A DNA stretch of 45,961 nt, taken from the NCBI GenBank assembly GCA_016744185.1, contig JADGEY010000009.1, forward strand, positions 1 through 45,961. The letters run 5' to 3'. Position numbers and translations under genes: made by a program. This DNA comes from Emcibacteraceae bacterium. Lineage in GTDB: Bacteria; Pseudomonadota; Alphaproteobacteria; Sphingomonadales; Emcibacteraceae. Positions 10,025 through 21,382 of the stretch are shown in pieces (within the stretch, counting starts at the first letter, position 1; the number at the start of each line of letters is the position of its first letter). Below the pieces are notes generated by a model. That model did not search any database. It saw only the letters and a list, made by a program, of their open reading frames with translations, and was not told where the DNA came from.

Positions 10025-10498
10025 TTACGCATCAGCGGCAACTTGCATTTTAACAATTTTATCTGGATTACCATTTTCTGTAAAGTCCATTCCTTCACCA
10101 ACAGCAAGCCCATCAACAAGTTCCATGCCCTCTAAAACTTCGCCCCATACGCTATATTGACCATCAAGGAAATTTGCATCATCAAAACAGATGAAAAACT
10201 GGCTAGAAGCACTATCAGGACTTTGAGAACGAGCCATCGAACAGATACCACGTCCATGAGTTTTATCTGAAAATTCGGCCTTAATATTATTGCCGCTTCC
10301 CCCTGTTCCTGTACCATGCGGGCAGCCTACCTGCGCCATAAACCCAGATATAACACGGTGAAAAAGCAGCCCATCATAAAACCCGCTGCGGGCAAGTTCT
10401 TTAATTTGAGAGACATGTTTTGGAGCTAATTCCTCAAACATTTGAATTGTTACTCTGCCAGATTCGAGGTCAAGATAAAGAGTGTTTTCTAAATCCAT
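10025..10498 (-). CDS. cytoplasmic cyclophilin-type peptidyl-prolyl cis-trans isomerase
   Basis: LLFHRVISGFMAQ, GTGTGGSG, SMARSQSPDSASSQFFICF, LDGQYSVWGEV; no signal peptide. Confidence 0.93.
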   Translation of the reverse strand: MDLENTLYLDLESGRVTIQMFEELAPKHVSQIKELARSGFYDGLLFHRVISGFMAQVGCPHGTGTGGSGNNIKAEFSDKTHGRGICSMARSQSPDSASSQFFICFDDANFLDGQYSVWGEVLEGMELVDGLAVGEGMDFTENGNPDKIVKMQVAADA

Positions 10499-10554
10499 TT
10501 TTTTACTTCCTTAAAATTTATACTATGGTTTTATATGTGTTTCTTTACATAATA

Positions 10555-11103
10555 TTATTTTTTAAGCGTGTCACTCATAATTTGCATTTTGATAATTTTA
10601 TCAGGATTTTTCATCTCTGGAACAACGCCTTTTTTAATATTATCAACAAATTCCATACCCTCTACAACTTCGCCCCAGACCGTATATTTGCCGTCAAGAT
10701 GTTCTATGAATGAAAGGGTGATAAAAAACTGGCTATCTGCTGAATTTTCTTCTGCTGCGCGCGCCATAGACACTGTCCCCCGAAAATGCATGCGGTCAGA
10801 AAATTCAGCATCAAGATTAACGCCGCTTCCCCCAACACCTGTTCCCTCAGGGTCACCGCCCTGCGCCATAAAATTTGGCATAACTCTGTGCCATGTAAGC
10901 CCATCATAAAAATTTTTTCGTACAAGTTCTTTTATTCTTACAACTGTTTTTGGGGCTATTTTAGGGAACATTTTAATAACTACACGCCCATCTTTTAAAT
11001 CAAGATACAAAGTATTTTCAGGGTCTAACTTACTGTTTTCTTGGGCTTTAGCAGGCATTATGACAAGCATTAAAACACAAATGGTTTTTAGCAATAATTT
11101 CAT
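10555..11103 (-). CDS. exported cyclophilin-type peptidyl-prolyl cis-trans isomerase
   Basis: Signal peptide MKLLLKTICVLMLVIMPAKAQ; LTWHRVMPNFMAQGGDPEGTG, SQFFITLSFIEHLDGKYTVWGEVVEG. Confidence 0.93.
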   Translation of the reverse strand: MKLLLKTICVLMLVIMPAKAQENSKLDPENTLYLDLKDGRVVIKMFPKIAPKTVVRIKELVRKNFYDGLTWHRVMPNFMAQGGDPEGTGVGGSGVNLDAEFSDRMHFRGTVSMARAAEENSADSQFFITLSFIEHLDGKYTVWGEVVEGMEFVDNIKKGVVPEMKNPDKIIKMQIMSDTLKK

Positions 11104-11111
11104 TTAATTTC

Positions 11112-11621
11112 CTATAAGGATTTTTTTAATTTATTTAAAAGACGTACCCGAATTTCAGCTGTCAAGAACTTTGAAACATCGCCGTCAAATTGGGCTATTT
11201 CTTTTACAAGTCTTGATGAAATAGCCTGCAAAGAAGGTTCAGCCATTAAAAATATTGTCTCAACATCGGGGTTAAGTTTTTGGTTCATCGCCGTCATTTG
11301 AAATTCATATTCAAAATCGGAAACCGCCCTTAATCCCCGAATAATAACATTAGCCCCAGAAGAGACCGCAAAATTCATCAATAAACTATCAAAAGATTGC
11401 ACTTCAACAGAAAAACCCTGCTTGTTTAAAGAGACAACCTCTGCCTCAAGCATCTCTATTCTCTCATCTAATGAAAATAGAGCCTGCTTTGAAGGATTGG
11501 TAGAAATACCCAGAATCAAATGATCCACAAGTTTTGCGCTGCGGGCAATAATATCTAGATGTCCCAACGTTACAGGATCAAACGTTCCTGGATATAACCC
11601 AATTCTTTTTGGCATTTTCAA
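11112..11621 (-). CDS. coaD: pantetheine-phosphate adenylyltransferase
   Basis: GLYPGTFDPVTLGHLDII and IIRGLRAVSDFEYEFQMTAMNQKL. Confidence 0.97.
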   Translation of the reverse strand: MKMPKRIGLYPGTFDPVTLGHLDIIARSAKLVDHLILGISTNPSKQALFSLDERIEMLEAEVVSLNKQGFSVEVQSFDSLLMNFAVSSGANVIIRGLRAVSDFEYEFQMTAMNQKLNPDVETIFLMAEPSLQAISSRLVKEIAQFDGDVSKFLTAEIRVRLLNKLKKSL

Positions 11622-11627
11622 ACCTTC

Positions 11628-14366
11628 TTATTCTTCTGCTGCATCATTATCTGGTACGTCATTTTCAGAAGCCTCTTCGCCTTCTTGGTCGGATTTTTCT
11701 TCATCTTCTTGTTCTGCCGCTTCTATAACACGGTCAATCGAAACAATTGTTTCAGCGTCACCAACTTTAAAGAGAGTAACTCCCTGCGTGTTGCGTCCTG
11801 CAATGCGCACGTCATGAACAGGCACTCTAATAAGCCGTCCATTATCCGTTACCATCATTAATTCATCTTCAATATTAATCGGGAAAGCCCCAATAACATC
11901 ACCGTTGCGGTCAGAGGTTTCAATATTAATAATCCCAGACCCGCCCCGTCCTGTAACGCGGTATTCAAGAGCAGAAGTACGTTTGCCAAAACCATTAACC
12001 GTGACGCTTAAGATAAATTCTTCACGTTCTTCAATCTCAGAAAGCCTTTCAGAGCTAATCCCTTCTGGCACATCAGGTGTCTCCCCCCGTCTTTTTGCGC
12101 TTGCATATTTAAGATAAGCTGTACGGGCTTCTGTCGTCATATTAATATGATGCAGGATTGACATTGAAACAACTTCATCACCTTGCGCCAGCCTAATGCC
12201 CCGAACCCCGTCAGAATTTCTGCCTTTAAACAGACGTACTTTTGTCGCAGGGAAGCGAATAGATTTACCGCCTTTAGCAGCGATTAAAACGTCATCATCT
12301 TCTTGGCAAGCGGCGACCCCAATCAGCCTGTCCCCTTCGGAAAGCCTAATCGCAATTTTACCATTGGCTCTAACGTTAGAGAAATCAGAAAGAAGATTAC
12401 GCCTTACATTCCCTTTTGCCGTAGAGAAAATAGCATGAAGCTCTTGCCAGCTATCCTCATCTTCTGGAAGAGGAAGAATAGTAGAAATCGTCTCCCCCTG
12501 CGCTAAAGGAAGAATATTAATCAGAGCTTTACCCTTAGAAGTCGGGCTACCAAGAGGAAGCTTCCAAACTTTCAGTTTATAAACCTGTCCAAAATTACTA
12601 AAGAAAAGAATAGGCACATGAGTGTTTGCAACAAAGACTTTTACAACATAATCTTCATCTTTTGTTTTCATGCCGCTGCGCCCTTTGCCGCCCCGTCTTT
12701 GGGCGCGGTAAGTCGTTAAAGGAACACGTTTAATATAGCCCGTATTTGATACTGTTACGACCATATCTTCTTGGGGAATCATATCTTCATCATCGAAGCC
12801 AGCTGCATAAAGCGTAATTTCAGAACGTCTTGGCGTTGCAAATTCTTCTCTATAGTCGGTCATTTCTTTCCGCATGATGGCATATAGTTTTTCACGGCTG
12901 CGTAATATGGAAATATAATATTCAATGTTTTTTGCGATTTCAGTCAGCTCACCGCCGATTTCTTCACGCCCCATACCTGTTAATCTATGAAGCTTAAGTT
13001 CTAAAATCGCCCGAACTTGTTTTTCTGAGAGCTTATATTTGCCATCAATAACCGCACGCCCCGGCTCGTTGATAAGCTCAATATAGCCAGCCACATCAAC
13101 CGCATCCCAGTTTTCTGCCATTAAACTGGCTCTCGCCTCAGCAGGGTTAGGGGACTTTCGAATCATTGCAACAATTTGGTCAAGATTATTAACAGCGATC
13201 ACAAGCCCGACTAAGGTATGGGCTCGGTCACGGGCTTTACCTAGTTTATATTTCTTACGTCTTGTAATAACTTCTTCACGGAACTTTATGAAAAGTTGAA
13301 TAATGCGCTGTAAATTAAGAACTTCTGGTCGTCCGCCATTTAGCGCAAGTATGTTCGCTCCAAAACTGGTCTGAAGCGGCGTATAGCGGAACAGCTGATT
13401 TAGAACCACTTCGCCCACAGCATCTCGTTTAAGTTCAACCACAACCCGAACGCCTTGACGGTCAGATTCGTCTCTAATATCTGAAATGCCTTCAATTCTT
13501 TTACTGCGAACATTATCCGCAAAATTTTCAATCATGCGGGATTTATTAACTTGGAATGGAATTTCTGTAATGATAATTGCACTGCGCCCTGGGCGCACTT
13601 CTTCAATAGAAGTCTTGCCCCGCATAACAACAGAACCCCGCCCTGTTTCAAGGGCTGATTTACAGCCCGCAGTTCCCATGATAAGACCGCCCGTTGGAAA
13701 ATCTGGACCAGGGACAATTTCATATAATTCTTCAAATGTTATTTCTGGATTATCAATATAGGCACAGCAAGCATCGATAACCTCACCCAGATTATGCGGC
13801 GGAATATTGGTCGCCATACCAACAGCGATCCCCCCTGCCCCATTAACCAAAATATTTGGAAAGCGTGCAGGAAGAACAATAGGCTCAGATTCACTTTCAT
13901 CATAGTTCGACTGGAAAGCAACCGTATCTTTATCAATATCTTCTAAAAGTCCTTTAGCTGCCTTATCCATGCGGGCTTCTGTATAACGCATCGCAGCGGC
14001 TTTATCACCGTCCATAGAGCCAAAATTACCCTGCCCATCAATCAAAGGCAGACGAAGAGAGAATTTTTGCGTCATTCGAACCATAGCATCATAAATAGCC
14101 GTATCGCCATGAGGATGATATTTACCCATCACATCCCCAATAATACGGGCAGACTTACGATAAGATTTAGTCCAATCATAGCCATTTTCATGCATAGAAT
14201 ATAAAATTCTACGGTGAACGGGCTTTAACCCATCACGCACATCAGGAAGCGCACGAGACACAATCACGCTCATCGCATAATCGAGGTAAGAGGTTTTCAT
14301 TTCCTCTTCAATTGTAATGGATGAAATATTGGGATCTTTAGGCTCTGAAATAATATTTTCGGTCAA
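11628..14366 (-). CDS. gyrA: DNA gyrase subunit A
   Basis: [36 protein letters not shown]-terminal beta-pinwheel repeats including [10 protein letters not shown], acidic tail. Confidence 0.98.
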   Translation of the reverse strand: MTENIISEPKDPNISSITIEEEMKTSYLDYAMSVIVSRALPDVRDGLKPVHRRILYSMHENGYDWTKSYRKSARIIGDVMGKYHPHGDTAIYDAMVRMTQKFSLRLPLIDGQGNFGSMDGDKAAAMRYTEARMDKAAKGLLEDIDKDTVAFQSNYDESESEPIVLPARFPNILVNGAGGIAVGMATNIPPHNLGEVIDACCAYIDNPEITFEELYEIVPGPDFPTGGLIMGTAGCKSALETGRGSVVMRGKTSIEEVRPGRSAIIITEIPFQVNKSRMIENFADNVRSKRIEGISDIRDESDRQGVRVVVELKRDAVGEVVLNQLFRYTPLQTSFGANILALNGGRPEVLNLQRIIQLFIKFREEVITRRKKYKLGKARDRAHTLVGLVIAVNNLDQIVAMIRKSPNPAEARASLMAENWDAVDVAGYIELINEPGRAVIDGKYKLSEKQVRAILELKLHRLTGMGREEIGGELTEIAKNIEYYISILRSREKLYAIMRKEMTDYREEFATPRRSEITLYAAGFDDEDMIPQEDMVVTVSNTGYIKRVPLTTYRAQRRGGKGRSGMKTKDEDYVVKVFVANTHVPILFFSNFGQVYKLKVWKLPLGSPTSKGKALINILPLAQGETISTILPLPEDEDSWQELHAIFSTAKGNVRRNLLSDFSNVRANGKIAIRLSEGDRLIGVAACQEDDDVLIAAKGGKSIRFPATKVRLFKGRNSDGVRGIRLAQGDEVVSMSILHHINMTTEARTAYLKYASAKRRGETPDVPEGISSERLSEIEEREEFILSVTVNGFGKRTSALEYRVTGRGGSGIINIETSDRNGDVIGAFPINIEDELMMVTDNGRLIRVPVHDVRIAGRNTQGVTLFKVGDAETIVSIDRVIEAAEQEDEEKSDQEGEEASENDVPDNDAAEE

Positions 14367-14632
14367 AGATATACCCTTCTTAAATTATTATATAAATTTT
14401 AAATAAATTCACGTTTTTCTCTTGTTAAAAACCCTTATGAAAACGTAAAATATTAACTCATTATGAATAACAATTTTAACCTTTTATAGCAAGTATAAAG
14501 CTATAAAAAAATAGATTTTTCACTTGCTAATTCTTTAAAAATAATAGGCAAAATATCAGGGAAGAAAAAATGAGCTAAGTCATTGCTATATCTTATTTAT
14601 TTAAAGAGGTTATTTAGAAAAAACATTAGAGC

Positions 14633-15160
14633 TTAGGCAGGGTTTTCATAGGGTGTTTTTTCAATAGCTGTGCCATAGGCAAAAAGCTCAACCGTTACAA
14701 TGCTGTTAAATTGCCCTTTAGAGATAGAAGAGGTTTCAATACGCAGATTGTAAACCGCTTTTGATCCTTGCTTTCGGGCATTTTTTTTAAGTCTCAAAAT
14801 AGCCTCTCTTCGAGCACGGGAAACTAATTTTTCATAGCCCTTTATCTCGCCCCCCAAAAGCTTTCGGATTATAGCTATAAACCCTGAAAAACTATCATGT
14901 GAAATCACGACCATACCCATTACAAAAGGCTCTTTAACAAGCTGCCCTGATTCTGGAATGCTTTTTGAGGAAAAAAGCAAAATATCGCGAAATTCTTTTT
15001 CGCCCTTTTCTAACGATTTTAAATGACTTTCTTCCGCAATTTTTCCGAAAACATACCCAAGAATAAGAAAGAGAATACTAATCCCAAAACCTAAGATGAA
15101 AAACCGATAATCAATTTCCTTTATATGTTCGAAATCCTCTATTAAATTAAGAAAATCCAT
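14633..15160 (-). CDS. YbjQ/UPF0145-like domain protein with N-terminal membrane anchor
   Basis: TM segment FFILGFGISILFLILGYVFG, then GEIKGYEKLVSRARREAILRLKKNARKQGSKAVYNLRIETSSI, similar to YbjQ. Confidence 0.7.
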   Translation of the reverse strand: MDFLNLIEDFEHIKEIDYRFFILGFGISILFLILGYVFGKIAEESHLKSLEKGEKEFRDILLFSSKSIPESGQLVKEPFVMGMVVISHDSFSGFIAIIRKLLGGEIKGYEKLVSRARREAILRLKKNARKQGSKAVYNLRIETSSISKGQFNSIVTVELFAYGTAIEKTPYENPA

Positions 15161-15163
15161 GGC

Positions 15164-15484
15164 TTAAATATCCTGAACAACAACAGCAGAGCCATAAGCT
15201 AATAATTCTGCTGCGCCCTGCGTTACAGATGTTGTGGTGAAACGAACATTGATGACCGCATTTGCTCCAAGGATTTTTGCCTCTTCTTCCATACGGTACA
15301 TTGCTGTATTGCGAGCATCTTCTAAAAGCTCTGTATAACCTTTCAGCTCACCACCAACAATATTCTTAAGACCTGCCATAATATCACGCCCAAAATGTTT
15401 GGATTGGACTGTACTGCCTTGAACAAGACCAAGGTGCTTAACTATTTTTTTCCCTGGAAGCATTTCCGTGTTAGATAGGATCAT
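15164..15484 (-). CDS. YbjQ/UPF0145 family protein
   Basis: GGELKGYTELLEDARNTAMYRMEEEAKILGANAVINVRFTTTSV. Confidence 0.88.
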   Translation of the reverse strand: MILSNTEMLPGKKIVKHLGLVQGSTVQSKHFGRDIMAGLKNIVGGELKGYTELLEDARNTAMYRMEEEAKILGANAVINVRFTTTSVTQGAAELLAYGSAVVVQDI

Positions 15485-15587
15485 TATATTTCCTTTTATT
15501 TTTTAATGTTGAAAGCACCATAACATCTTTCAAAAAAAAGACCGCATGGACTAGGCAGTCCTGCATCCAGTGGATAAAAATCTTTAT

Positions 15588-16076
15588 CTAAAATGGAATT
15601 TCATCATCAAGATTAGAATCTGTTGAAGATGAAGACGAACTGCTAAAATCATTTGAGGTCGCACCAGAAGAAGGCTTTGCGCCGTAATTACCAGATCCGC
15701 CGCCATAACCGCCGCCTTCGCTATTTCGGCTATCCAGCATTGTAAGCTCGCCGTTAAACCGTTGAAGAACGACTTCTGTGGTGTATTTTTCTATGCCCGC
15801 ATTATCAGTCCATTTACGGGTCTGAAGCGCCCCTTCAAGATAGACTTTAGAGCCTTTTTTAAGGTAATTTTCCGCAATTTTACAAAGATGTTCATTAAAA
15901 ATAACAACGCGGTGCCATTCAGTCCTCTCCCGCCGCTCGCCCGTTGCACGGTCTTTCCATGTATCAGAAGTTGCAACGCTTAATTGTGCAATCGGAGAGC
16001 CATCTTGAGTATGGCGGATTTCAGGATCATTTCCTAAATTTCCAATCAAAATAACCTTGTTAACGCTGCCCGCCAT
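15588..16076 (-). CDS. ssb: single-stranded DNA-binding protein
   Basis: MAGSVNKVILIGNLGNDPEIRHTQDGSPIAQLSVATSDTWKD and the acidic DDEIPF tail. Confidence 0.98.
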   Translation of the reverse strand: MAGSVNKVILIGNLGNDPEIRHTQDGSPIAQLSVATSDTWKDRATGERRERTEWHRVVIFNEHLCKIAENYLKKGSKVYLEGALQTRKWTDNAGIEKYTTEVVLQRFNGELTMLDSRNSEGGGYGGGSGNYGAKPSSGATSNDFSSSSSSSTDSNLDDEIPF

Positions 16077-16145
16077 TTAAATATTCCTTTTAAAATTCTT
16101 ATAGATTTATAATAAGAAAACAGACTACATAATAATCCATTTGCG

Positions 16146-16182
16146 AGCAAGGTAATATTCAAATTTTTAGCAAGGTAATATT
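16146..16182. repeat. direct repeat AGCAAGGTAATATT x2 (23-bp period) in the ssb-uvrA intergenic region
   Basis: Identical 14-mers at 16146-16159 and 16169-16182. Confidence 0.75.
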
Positions 16183-16244
16183 TAAGAACAAAACAAAGAA
16201 AATAGGCTACATAATATTCAAAATTTCACCATTTTTTTAATTGA

Positions 16245-16259
16245 GAACAAAATAAGAAC
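16245..16259 (+). promoter_or_regulatory. LexA/SOS box GAACAAAATAAGAAC upstream of uvrA
   Basis: Exact GAAC-N7-GAAC alphaproteobacterial LexA motif, immediately followed by TTGACA at 16260-16265. Confidence 0.88.
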
Positions 16260-16319
16260 TTGACATATTGTAAAAAAAGGTCAAATTCCCTTTATGTAAA
16301 AAATTAAAGGTGATTATAA

Positions 16320-19187
16320 ATGCTGACAAAAATTTCGGTTAAAGGGGCAAGGGAACATAATCTTCAAAATATTGATGTGGATATTCCCCGTGACAAATTA
16401 GTCGTCATTACAGGCCTTAGCGGATCGGGAAAATCATCTCTTGCCTTCGATACAATCTATGCAGAAGGACAAAGGCGCTATGTGGAAAGCCTTTCCGCTT
16501 ATGCCCGCCAGTTCCTTGATCTTATGCAAAAACCTGATGTGGAATATATTGACGGGCTGTCACCTGCCATTGCAATCGAGCAAAAAACCACTTCTAAAAA
16601 TCCACGCTCTACCGTTGGTACAGTAACGGAAATTTACGATTATTTGCGCCTGTTATTTGCCCGCATTGGAATCCCCTATTCCCCTGCAACGGGGCTGCCG
16701 ATCCAAAGCCAAACCATTAGCCAGATGACCGACCGTACGATGGAACTTAAAACGGGGACAAGATTTTACCTTCTCGCACCGATTGTTCGGGGCAGAAAAG
16801 GCGAATATAAAAAAGAATTTGCAGAGCTTCTTGCGAACGGTTTTCAACGGATTAAAATTGATGGTGAATTTTATGAGCTGGAAAATACGCCGCCTTTAAA
16901 TAAAAAGATTAAACATGTAATAGAAGTTGTTATAGACCGCCTTATCATTAAAGAAGGGTTAGAACAGAGACTTGCAGATAGTTTCGAGACCGCTCTTAGG
17001 CTAGCTGATGGTCTTGCTATTATAGAACTGGCAGATAAAAATGCCGATAAAAACACTGGGGAAGAGAGAATAATATTCTCTGCAAAATTTGCCTGCCCCA
17101 CGTCGGGTTTTATGATCGAAGAGATTGAGCCGAGGCTTTTTTCATTTAACAATCCTTTTGGAGCATGTCCAAGCTGTGATGGGCTGGGCAAAAGCCTGTA
17201 TTTTGATCCTGAACTTGTTGTTCCCGACAAAGGCAAAGCTCTTAATGAAGGCGCGCTTGCTCCTTGGGGAAAATCAAATGCTCCTTATTACATTCAGACC
17301 CTAGAAAGTCTTGCTAAGCATTATAATTTTAATATCAGCTACCCATGGAAAAAACTTACTAAAAAAGTTCAAAAAATCTTGCTTTATGGCAGCGATGGTG
17401 AAAAAATTGAAATGCTGTACCGTGATGATAAAAGAAAATATAAAGTCGATAAAAGCTTTGAAGGCGTAATCGGTAATATCAGCCGAAGATGGCGTGAAAC
17501 AGATAGTAACATGATGCGTGAAGAGCTGGGTAAATATCAAAGCTCTGCTCTTTGTGAAAAATGCTCTGGATTTCGCCTAAAAGAAGAAGCTTTAGTGGTG
17601 AAAATTAATAAAAAACATATTGGTCAAATCACTCAAATGTCTGTGGCGCAATGTTATGAATGGTTTCAAGCCTTAAGCGGAACATTGACAGATAAAGAAA
17701 ATGAAATCGCATCACGCATTTTAAAAGAAGTGACCGAAAGGCTTGGGTTTCTTAATAATGTGGGGCTTGATTATATTAATCTATCCAGAAATAGCGGCAC
17801 ATTATCGGGCGGAGAATCTCAAAGAATCCGTCTTGCTTCACAAATAGGCTCTGGTCTGACGGGCGTGCTTTATGTGCTTGATGAGCCATCTATCGGGCTT
17901 CATCAAAGAGATAATGAAAGACTGCTTGAAACATTATGTAACCTGCGAGATATGGGCAATAGCGTTATCGTGGTTGAACATGATGAAGATGCTATTATGG
18001 CAGCAGATCATGTGATTGATATGGGGCCGGGCGCAGGCGTTCACGGCGGCATTATTGTCGCAGAAGGAACGCCGCAAGATATTCTTGACCATAAGGATAG
18101 CCTAACGGGGCAATATCTTTCTGGCGTTAAATCTATTCCTATTCCTGCGGTGCGCCGTAAAGGTCATATGGCAGGAAAAAAACACAAAGAAATTACCATT
18201 AAAAATGCGACGGCGAATAATCTTCAGGGCGTTACGGTTTCTATCCCACTGGGAACAATGACCTGCATTACGGGGGTATCGGGCAGCGGAAAATCAACGC
18301 TGACGATTGATACTCTTTATAAAGCCGCTGCTCGAAAGCTAAATAATAACCGCAATATTCCCGGGGCGCATGATGATATTACGGGGCTTGAATATACCGA
18401 TAAGATTGTTCAAATTGACCAGTCCCCCATTGGGCGTACTCCTAGATCAAACCCTGCAACATATACAGGGGCGTTCACGCCGATTAGAGAATGGTTCGCA
18501 GGATTACCAGAATCGAAACTGCGAGGCTATAAAGCGGGCCGGTTTTCGTTCAATGTGAAAGGCGGCAGGTGCGAAGCGTGCCAAGGGGACGGCGTTCTTA
18601 AAATTGAAATGCATTTCTTGCCCGACGTTTATGTTAAATGTGACATCTGTGAAGGCAAAAGATATAATAGAGAGACATTAGAAGTTAAGTACAGAGGCAA
18701 AAATATTTCGGACATATTAGATATGACCGTCGAAGAAGGTGCTGAATTTTTTAAAGTTGTTCCTAGCATTTATGATAAATTCCATATGCTTGAAAAAGTG
18801 GGGCTTACCTATATTCAAGTGGGACAGTCGGCAACGACCTTATCGGGCGGTGAAGCCCAAAGAATTAAACTTGCCAAAGAATTATCAAAGAGAGCAACGG
18901 GGCGAACGCTTTATATTTTAGATGAGCCAACAACAGGGCTTCATTTTGAAGATATTCGAAAATTACTTGAAGTGATTAGCGCATTGGTGGATACAGGAAA
19001 TACAGCTATTATTATCGAACATAATTTAGATGTGATTAAAACGGCTGATTGGGTTATTGATTTAGGGCCAGATGGCGGCACGGGCGGCGGCGAAATTGTA
19101 GCCACTGGAACGCCTGAAGATATTGCAAAATGTGAAAGAAGCCACACGGGTTACTATCTTAAAAAATTATTGGAGAAAGTAAATTAA
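16320..19187 (+). CDS. uvrA: excinuclease ABC subunit A
   Basis: [37 protein letters not shown], zinc motifs, [12 protein letters not shown]. Confidence 0.98.
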   Translation: MLTKISVKGAREHNLQNIDVDIPRDKLVVITGLSGSGKSSLAFDTIYAEGQRRYVESLSAYARQFLDLMQKPDVEYIDGLSPAIAIEQKTTSKNPRSTVGTVTEIYDYLRLLFARIGIPYSPATGLPIQSQTISQMTDRTMELKTGTRFYLLAPIVRGRKGEYKKEFAELLANGFQRIKIDGEFYELENTPPLNKKIKHVIEVVIDRLIIKEGLEQRLADSFETALRLADGLAIIELADKNADKNTGEERIIFSAKFACPTSGFMIEEIEPRLFSFNNPFGACPSCDGLGKSLYFDPELVVPDKGKALNEGALAPWGKSNAPYYIQTLESLAKHYNFNISYPWKKLTKKVQKILLYGSDGEKIEMLYRDDKRKYKVDKSFEGVIGNISRRWRETDSNMMREELGKYQSSALCEKCSGFRLKEEALVVKINKKHIGQITQMSVAQCYEWFQALSGTLTDKENEIASRILKEVTERLGFLNNVGLDYINLSRNSGTLSGGESQRIRLASQIGSGLTGVLYVLDEPSIGLHQRDNERLLETLCNLRDMGNSVIVVEHDEDAIMAADHVIDMGPGAGVHGGIIVAEGTPQDILDHKDSLTGQYLSGVKSIPIPAVRRKGHMAGKKHKEITIKNATANNLQGVTVSIPLGTMTCITGVSGSGKSTLTIDTLYKAAARKLNNNRNIPGAHDDITGLEYTDKIVQIDQSPIGRTPRSNPATYTGAFTPIREWFAGLPESKLRGYKAGRFSFNVKGGRCEACQGDGVLKIEMHFLPDVYVKCDICEGKRYNRETLEVKYRGKNISDILDMTVEEGAEFFKVVPSIYDKFHMLEKVGLTYIQVGQSATTLSGGEAQRIKLAKELSKRATGRTLYILDEPTTGLHFEDIRKLLEVISALVDTGNTAIIIEHNLDVIKTADWVIDLGPDGGTGGGEIVATGTPEDIAKCERSHTGYYLKKLLEKVN

Positions 19188-21346
19188 TATAAAGACCATG
19201 GTCTCTTGCCTACTGCTATGCGGCTATTAGTGAAGGTAAAGTTATTAATATCTTTTCTTTTATTGGAGGATAAAAAAATAGCATATGATCCATTATTGTA
19301 AATGTCCCATTTATCAATGACTAATTTTGGTTTTTGACATTTAATTTCAATAGGAATTAAACCAATAACAATATCTGCATTTTCACAATCTTCATGTAAA
19401 GCATTTTCGTTTTTTACAAAAGCGATTACATGATCTTTTATGCGGTAAATACAGCTTAATTTATCGCATTTAATCCAGCTTTCATCACGATCTGTCCATT
19501 TTTTTAACTTTATTCCACTGTAAAGATCTGCCCATTCATTTTGTATTCTCTTGCTTAAACGCAGGCTTGAAACAAACAGTTCTTGCTTGTTATTTGTGAC
19601 CGCAAAATATAAAGCCTTTGGATCTAATAATATATCTGGTTTTTTTGCGTTTAAATTCAAACCTATGCCGATAAAAAACGTAGCAACCCCTATGATGCGC
19701 CATTTTTCTTTCCAGAGTAGAAACCATAATGCGCTGATAATAATAATATAAAAACTTAACGGATTTAGCTTTGGAACATAAATTGTTGAACTGGGCTGAT
19801 TTGATATGTAATGCGCAATATTGAGCATCATTTCAATACCCTCGCACATTGGCAGCAGGCTAATATGTTCAAGCCCAAAAGGCAGCAAGAGCAAAGTCAG
19901 CAATAAAAAAGGCATGATCCAAAATGTTATAATCGGCATAACCAATAAATTTGCTATAATTCCGTAGATTGGCAAGTGATTAAAATGATAAATCACAATA
20001 GGAGCAATAGCGATTTCTGCGATGAGGGCGGTAAAAATTGTTGCAAGAAAATAATAAAATATCTTACTGATAAACCCATATTTAGAATCTTTTTTTGAGA
20101 AAAACCGATCACCATATTTTTCGTAAAAAAAGACCAGCCCTATCACAGCCGCAAAAGACATTTGAAAGCTGACCGATAGTAAAGCTTCGGGGGAAAAAAT
20201 TAGAATTACTGTCGCTGCAATAGCAATTATTCTAAGGGAAATTGACTTTCTGTTGAATAATATCCCGCTTAACATTATGAGAACCATGATATAGGCTCTC
20301 ATTGAAGGAACTCCCATTCCGCTCAAAAATAGATATATTGCACCGGCTATCATTGCTATTATTGCCGCATATTTTTTTGTGGAAAAGAATAATGCAGCGC
20401 TGCCAAAGGACGTTAATAACAACCGTGATATAAAAAAAACAGCCCCGCATAAAAGCCCCATATGAAGCCCTGATATAGCAAGAACATGGGCAAGACCTGC
20501 ATTTCGCATTGCTTCATAATCTGATTTATCAATCGCCCCTCTCATGCCTGTAATTAACGCACTTGCAACGGCGTAGCTTCTTTTTCTGTTAAGTCTTTGC
20601 TCATTTTCAGGGCTTATAATTTCAGCTTTATCATTAATTTTTGTCTCTGCGCTGTTGCTTGCCCTTAATATTCTTTCATGAATGTTCGAGCGTATAGAAT
20701 TTATCGTTCCATGCTGAACGCTCTCTGAAATCACTTTAATTTTTGACAGGGAAAAGCCCGTAGCTCCTATTCCTTTAAACCATAAATACTGTCCATAATG
20801 AAACCCGTCTGGATAAGAAGGCATTGGCGGAGGGTTTAAAATTGCAAAAACCTCAATGATATTCCCCGTTTTTGGTATTTTATCGAAACGCCGGACTAGC
20901 ATTTTAATTTTTGCAGAAAACTCTTGGATTCTACGGTTAGATTTATTTTTAAAGGTCAGTTTTACTTTATCTATAATAATAGATAAGCCCCCTTTACTAT
21001 TGATCTGCGCACTTACCACCTGCCCTCTTACAAGAACAGACTTTTGTTTTATCTTTAAGATTTCAACATCAAGAAGAGATATCCTAACTTTAGCAGCTAA
21101 AAACCCCGCCGCAAAAATGCTTAGAACAAACAAAAAATATCTGAACTTAAACTTATATATAAAAGAGAGCCCGCATCCCAAAAATAAGGCAGCTGTAATA
21201 CTGTAAACATAAAAAGAAGGAGGCTCAACAGGCAATGAAAAATAAAGCCCAATTCCAAAAGCAAGAATAACAGGAAACCAGAGCATTAAACGCCCGCTTT
21301 CCTTTGGTATTATTTGCGTGATATAAGAAAAAGAAATCAGTTTCAT
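19184..21346 (-). CDS. comEC: ComEC/Rec2-family competence/DNA uptake membrane protein
   Basis: Polytopic membrane protein with [16 protein letters not shown], the ComEC signature, and [13 protein letters not shown]. Confidence 0.88.
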   Translation of the reverse strand: MKLISFSYITQIIPKESGRLMLWFPVILAFGIGLYFSLPVEPPSFYVYSITAALFLGCGLSFIYKFKFRYFLFVLSIFAAGFLAAKVRISLLDVEILKIKQKSVLVRGQVVSAQINSKGGLSIIIDKVKLTFKNKSNRRIQEFSAKIKMLVRRFDKIPKTGNIIEVFAILNPPPMPSYPDGFHYGQYLWFKGIGATGFSLSKIKVISESVQHGTINSIRSNIHERILRASNSAETKINDKAEIISPENEQRLNRKRSYAVASALITGMRGAIDKSDYEAMRNAGLAHVLAISGLHMGLLCGAVFFISRLLLTSFGSAALFFSTKKYAAIIAMIAGAIYLFLSGMGVPSMRAYIMVLIMLSGILFNRKSISLRIIAIAATVILIFSPEALLSVSFQMSFAAVIGLVFFYEKYGDRFFSKKDSKYGFISKIFYYFLATIFTALIAEIAIAPIVIYHFNHLPIYGIIANLLVMPIITFWIMPFLLLTLLLLPFGLEHISLLPMCEGIEMMLNIAHYISNQPSSTIYVPKLNPLSFYIIIISALWFLLWKEKWRIIGVATFFIGIGLNLNAKKPDILLDPKALYFAVTNNKQELFVSSLRLSKRIQNEWADLYSGIKLKKWTDRDESWIKCDKLSCIYRIKDHVIAFVKNENALHEDCENADIVIGLIPIEIKCQKPKLVIDKWDIYNNGSYAIFLSSNKRKDINNFTFTNSRIAVGKRPWSLY

Positions 21347-21366
21347 GCCCTCAATTCTAAAAAATA

Positions 21367-21382
21367 CTAATATGCATGTTAG
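21367..21382. promoter_or_regulatory. near-perfect dyad (A)CTAATATGCATGTTAG(T) just upstream of comEC
   Basis: Inverted repeat with one mismatched pair, about 20 bp from the comEC start. Confidence 0.45.

Noticed and set aside
10420-10713. 97-aa hydrophobic plus-strand ORF across the two cyclophilin genes
   Set aside because: Overlaps both well-supported minus-strand genes; AT-rich composition explains the apparent hydrophobicity.
16871-17236. 121-aa minus-strand ORF inside uvrA
   Set aside because: Entirely antisense to conserved UvrA sequence; no independent start signal or domain.
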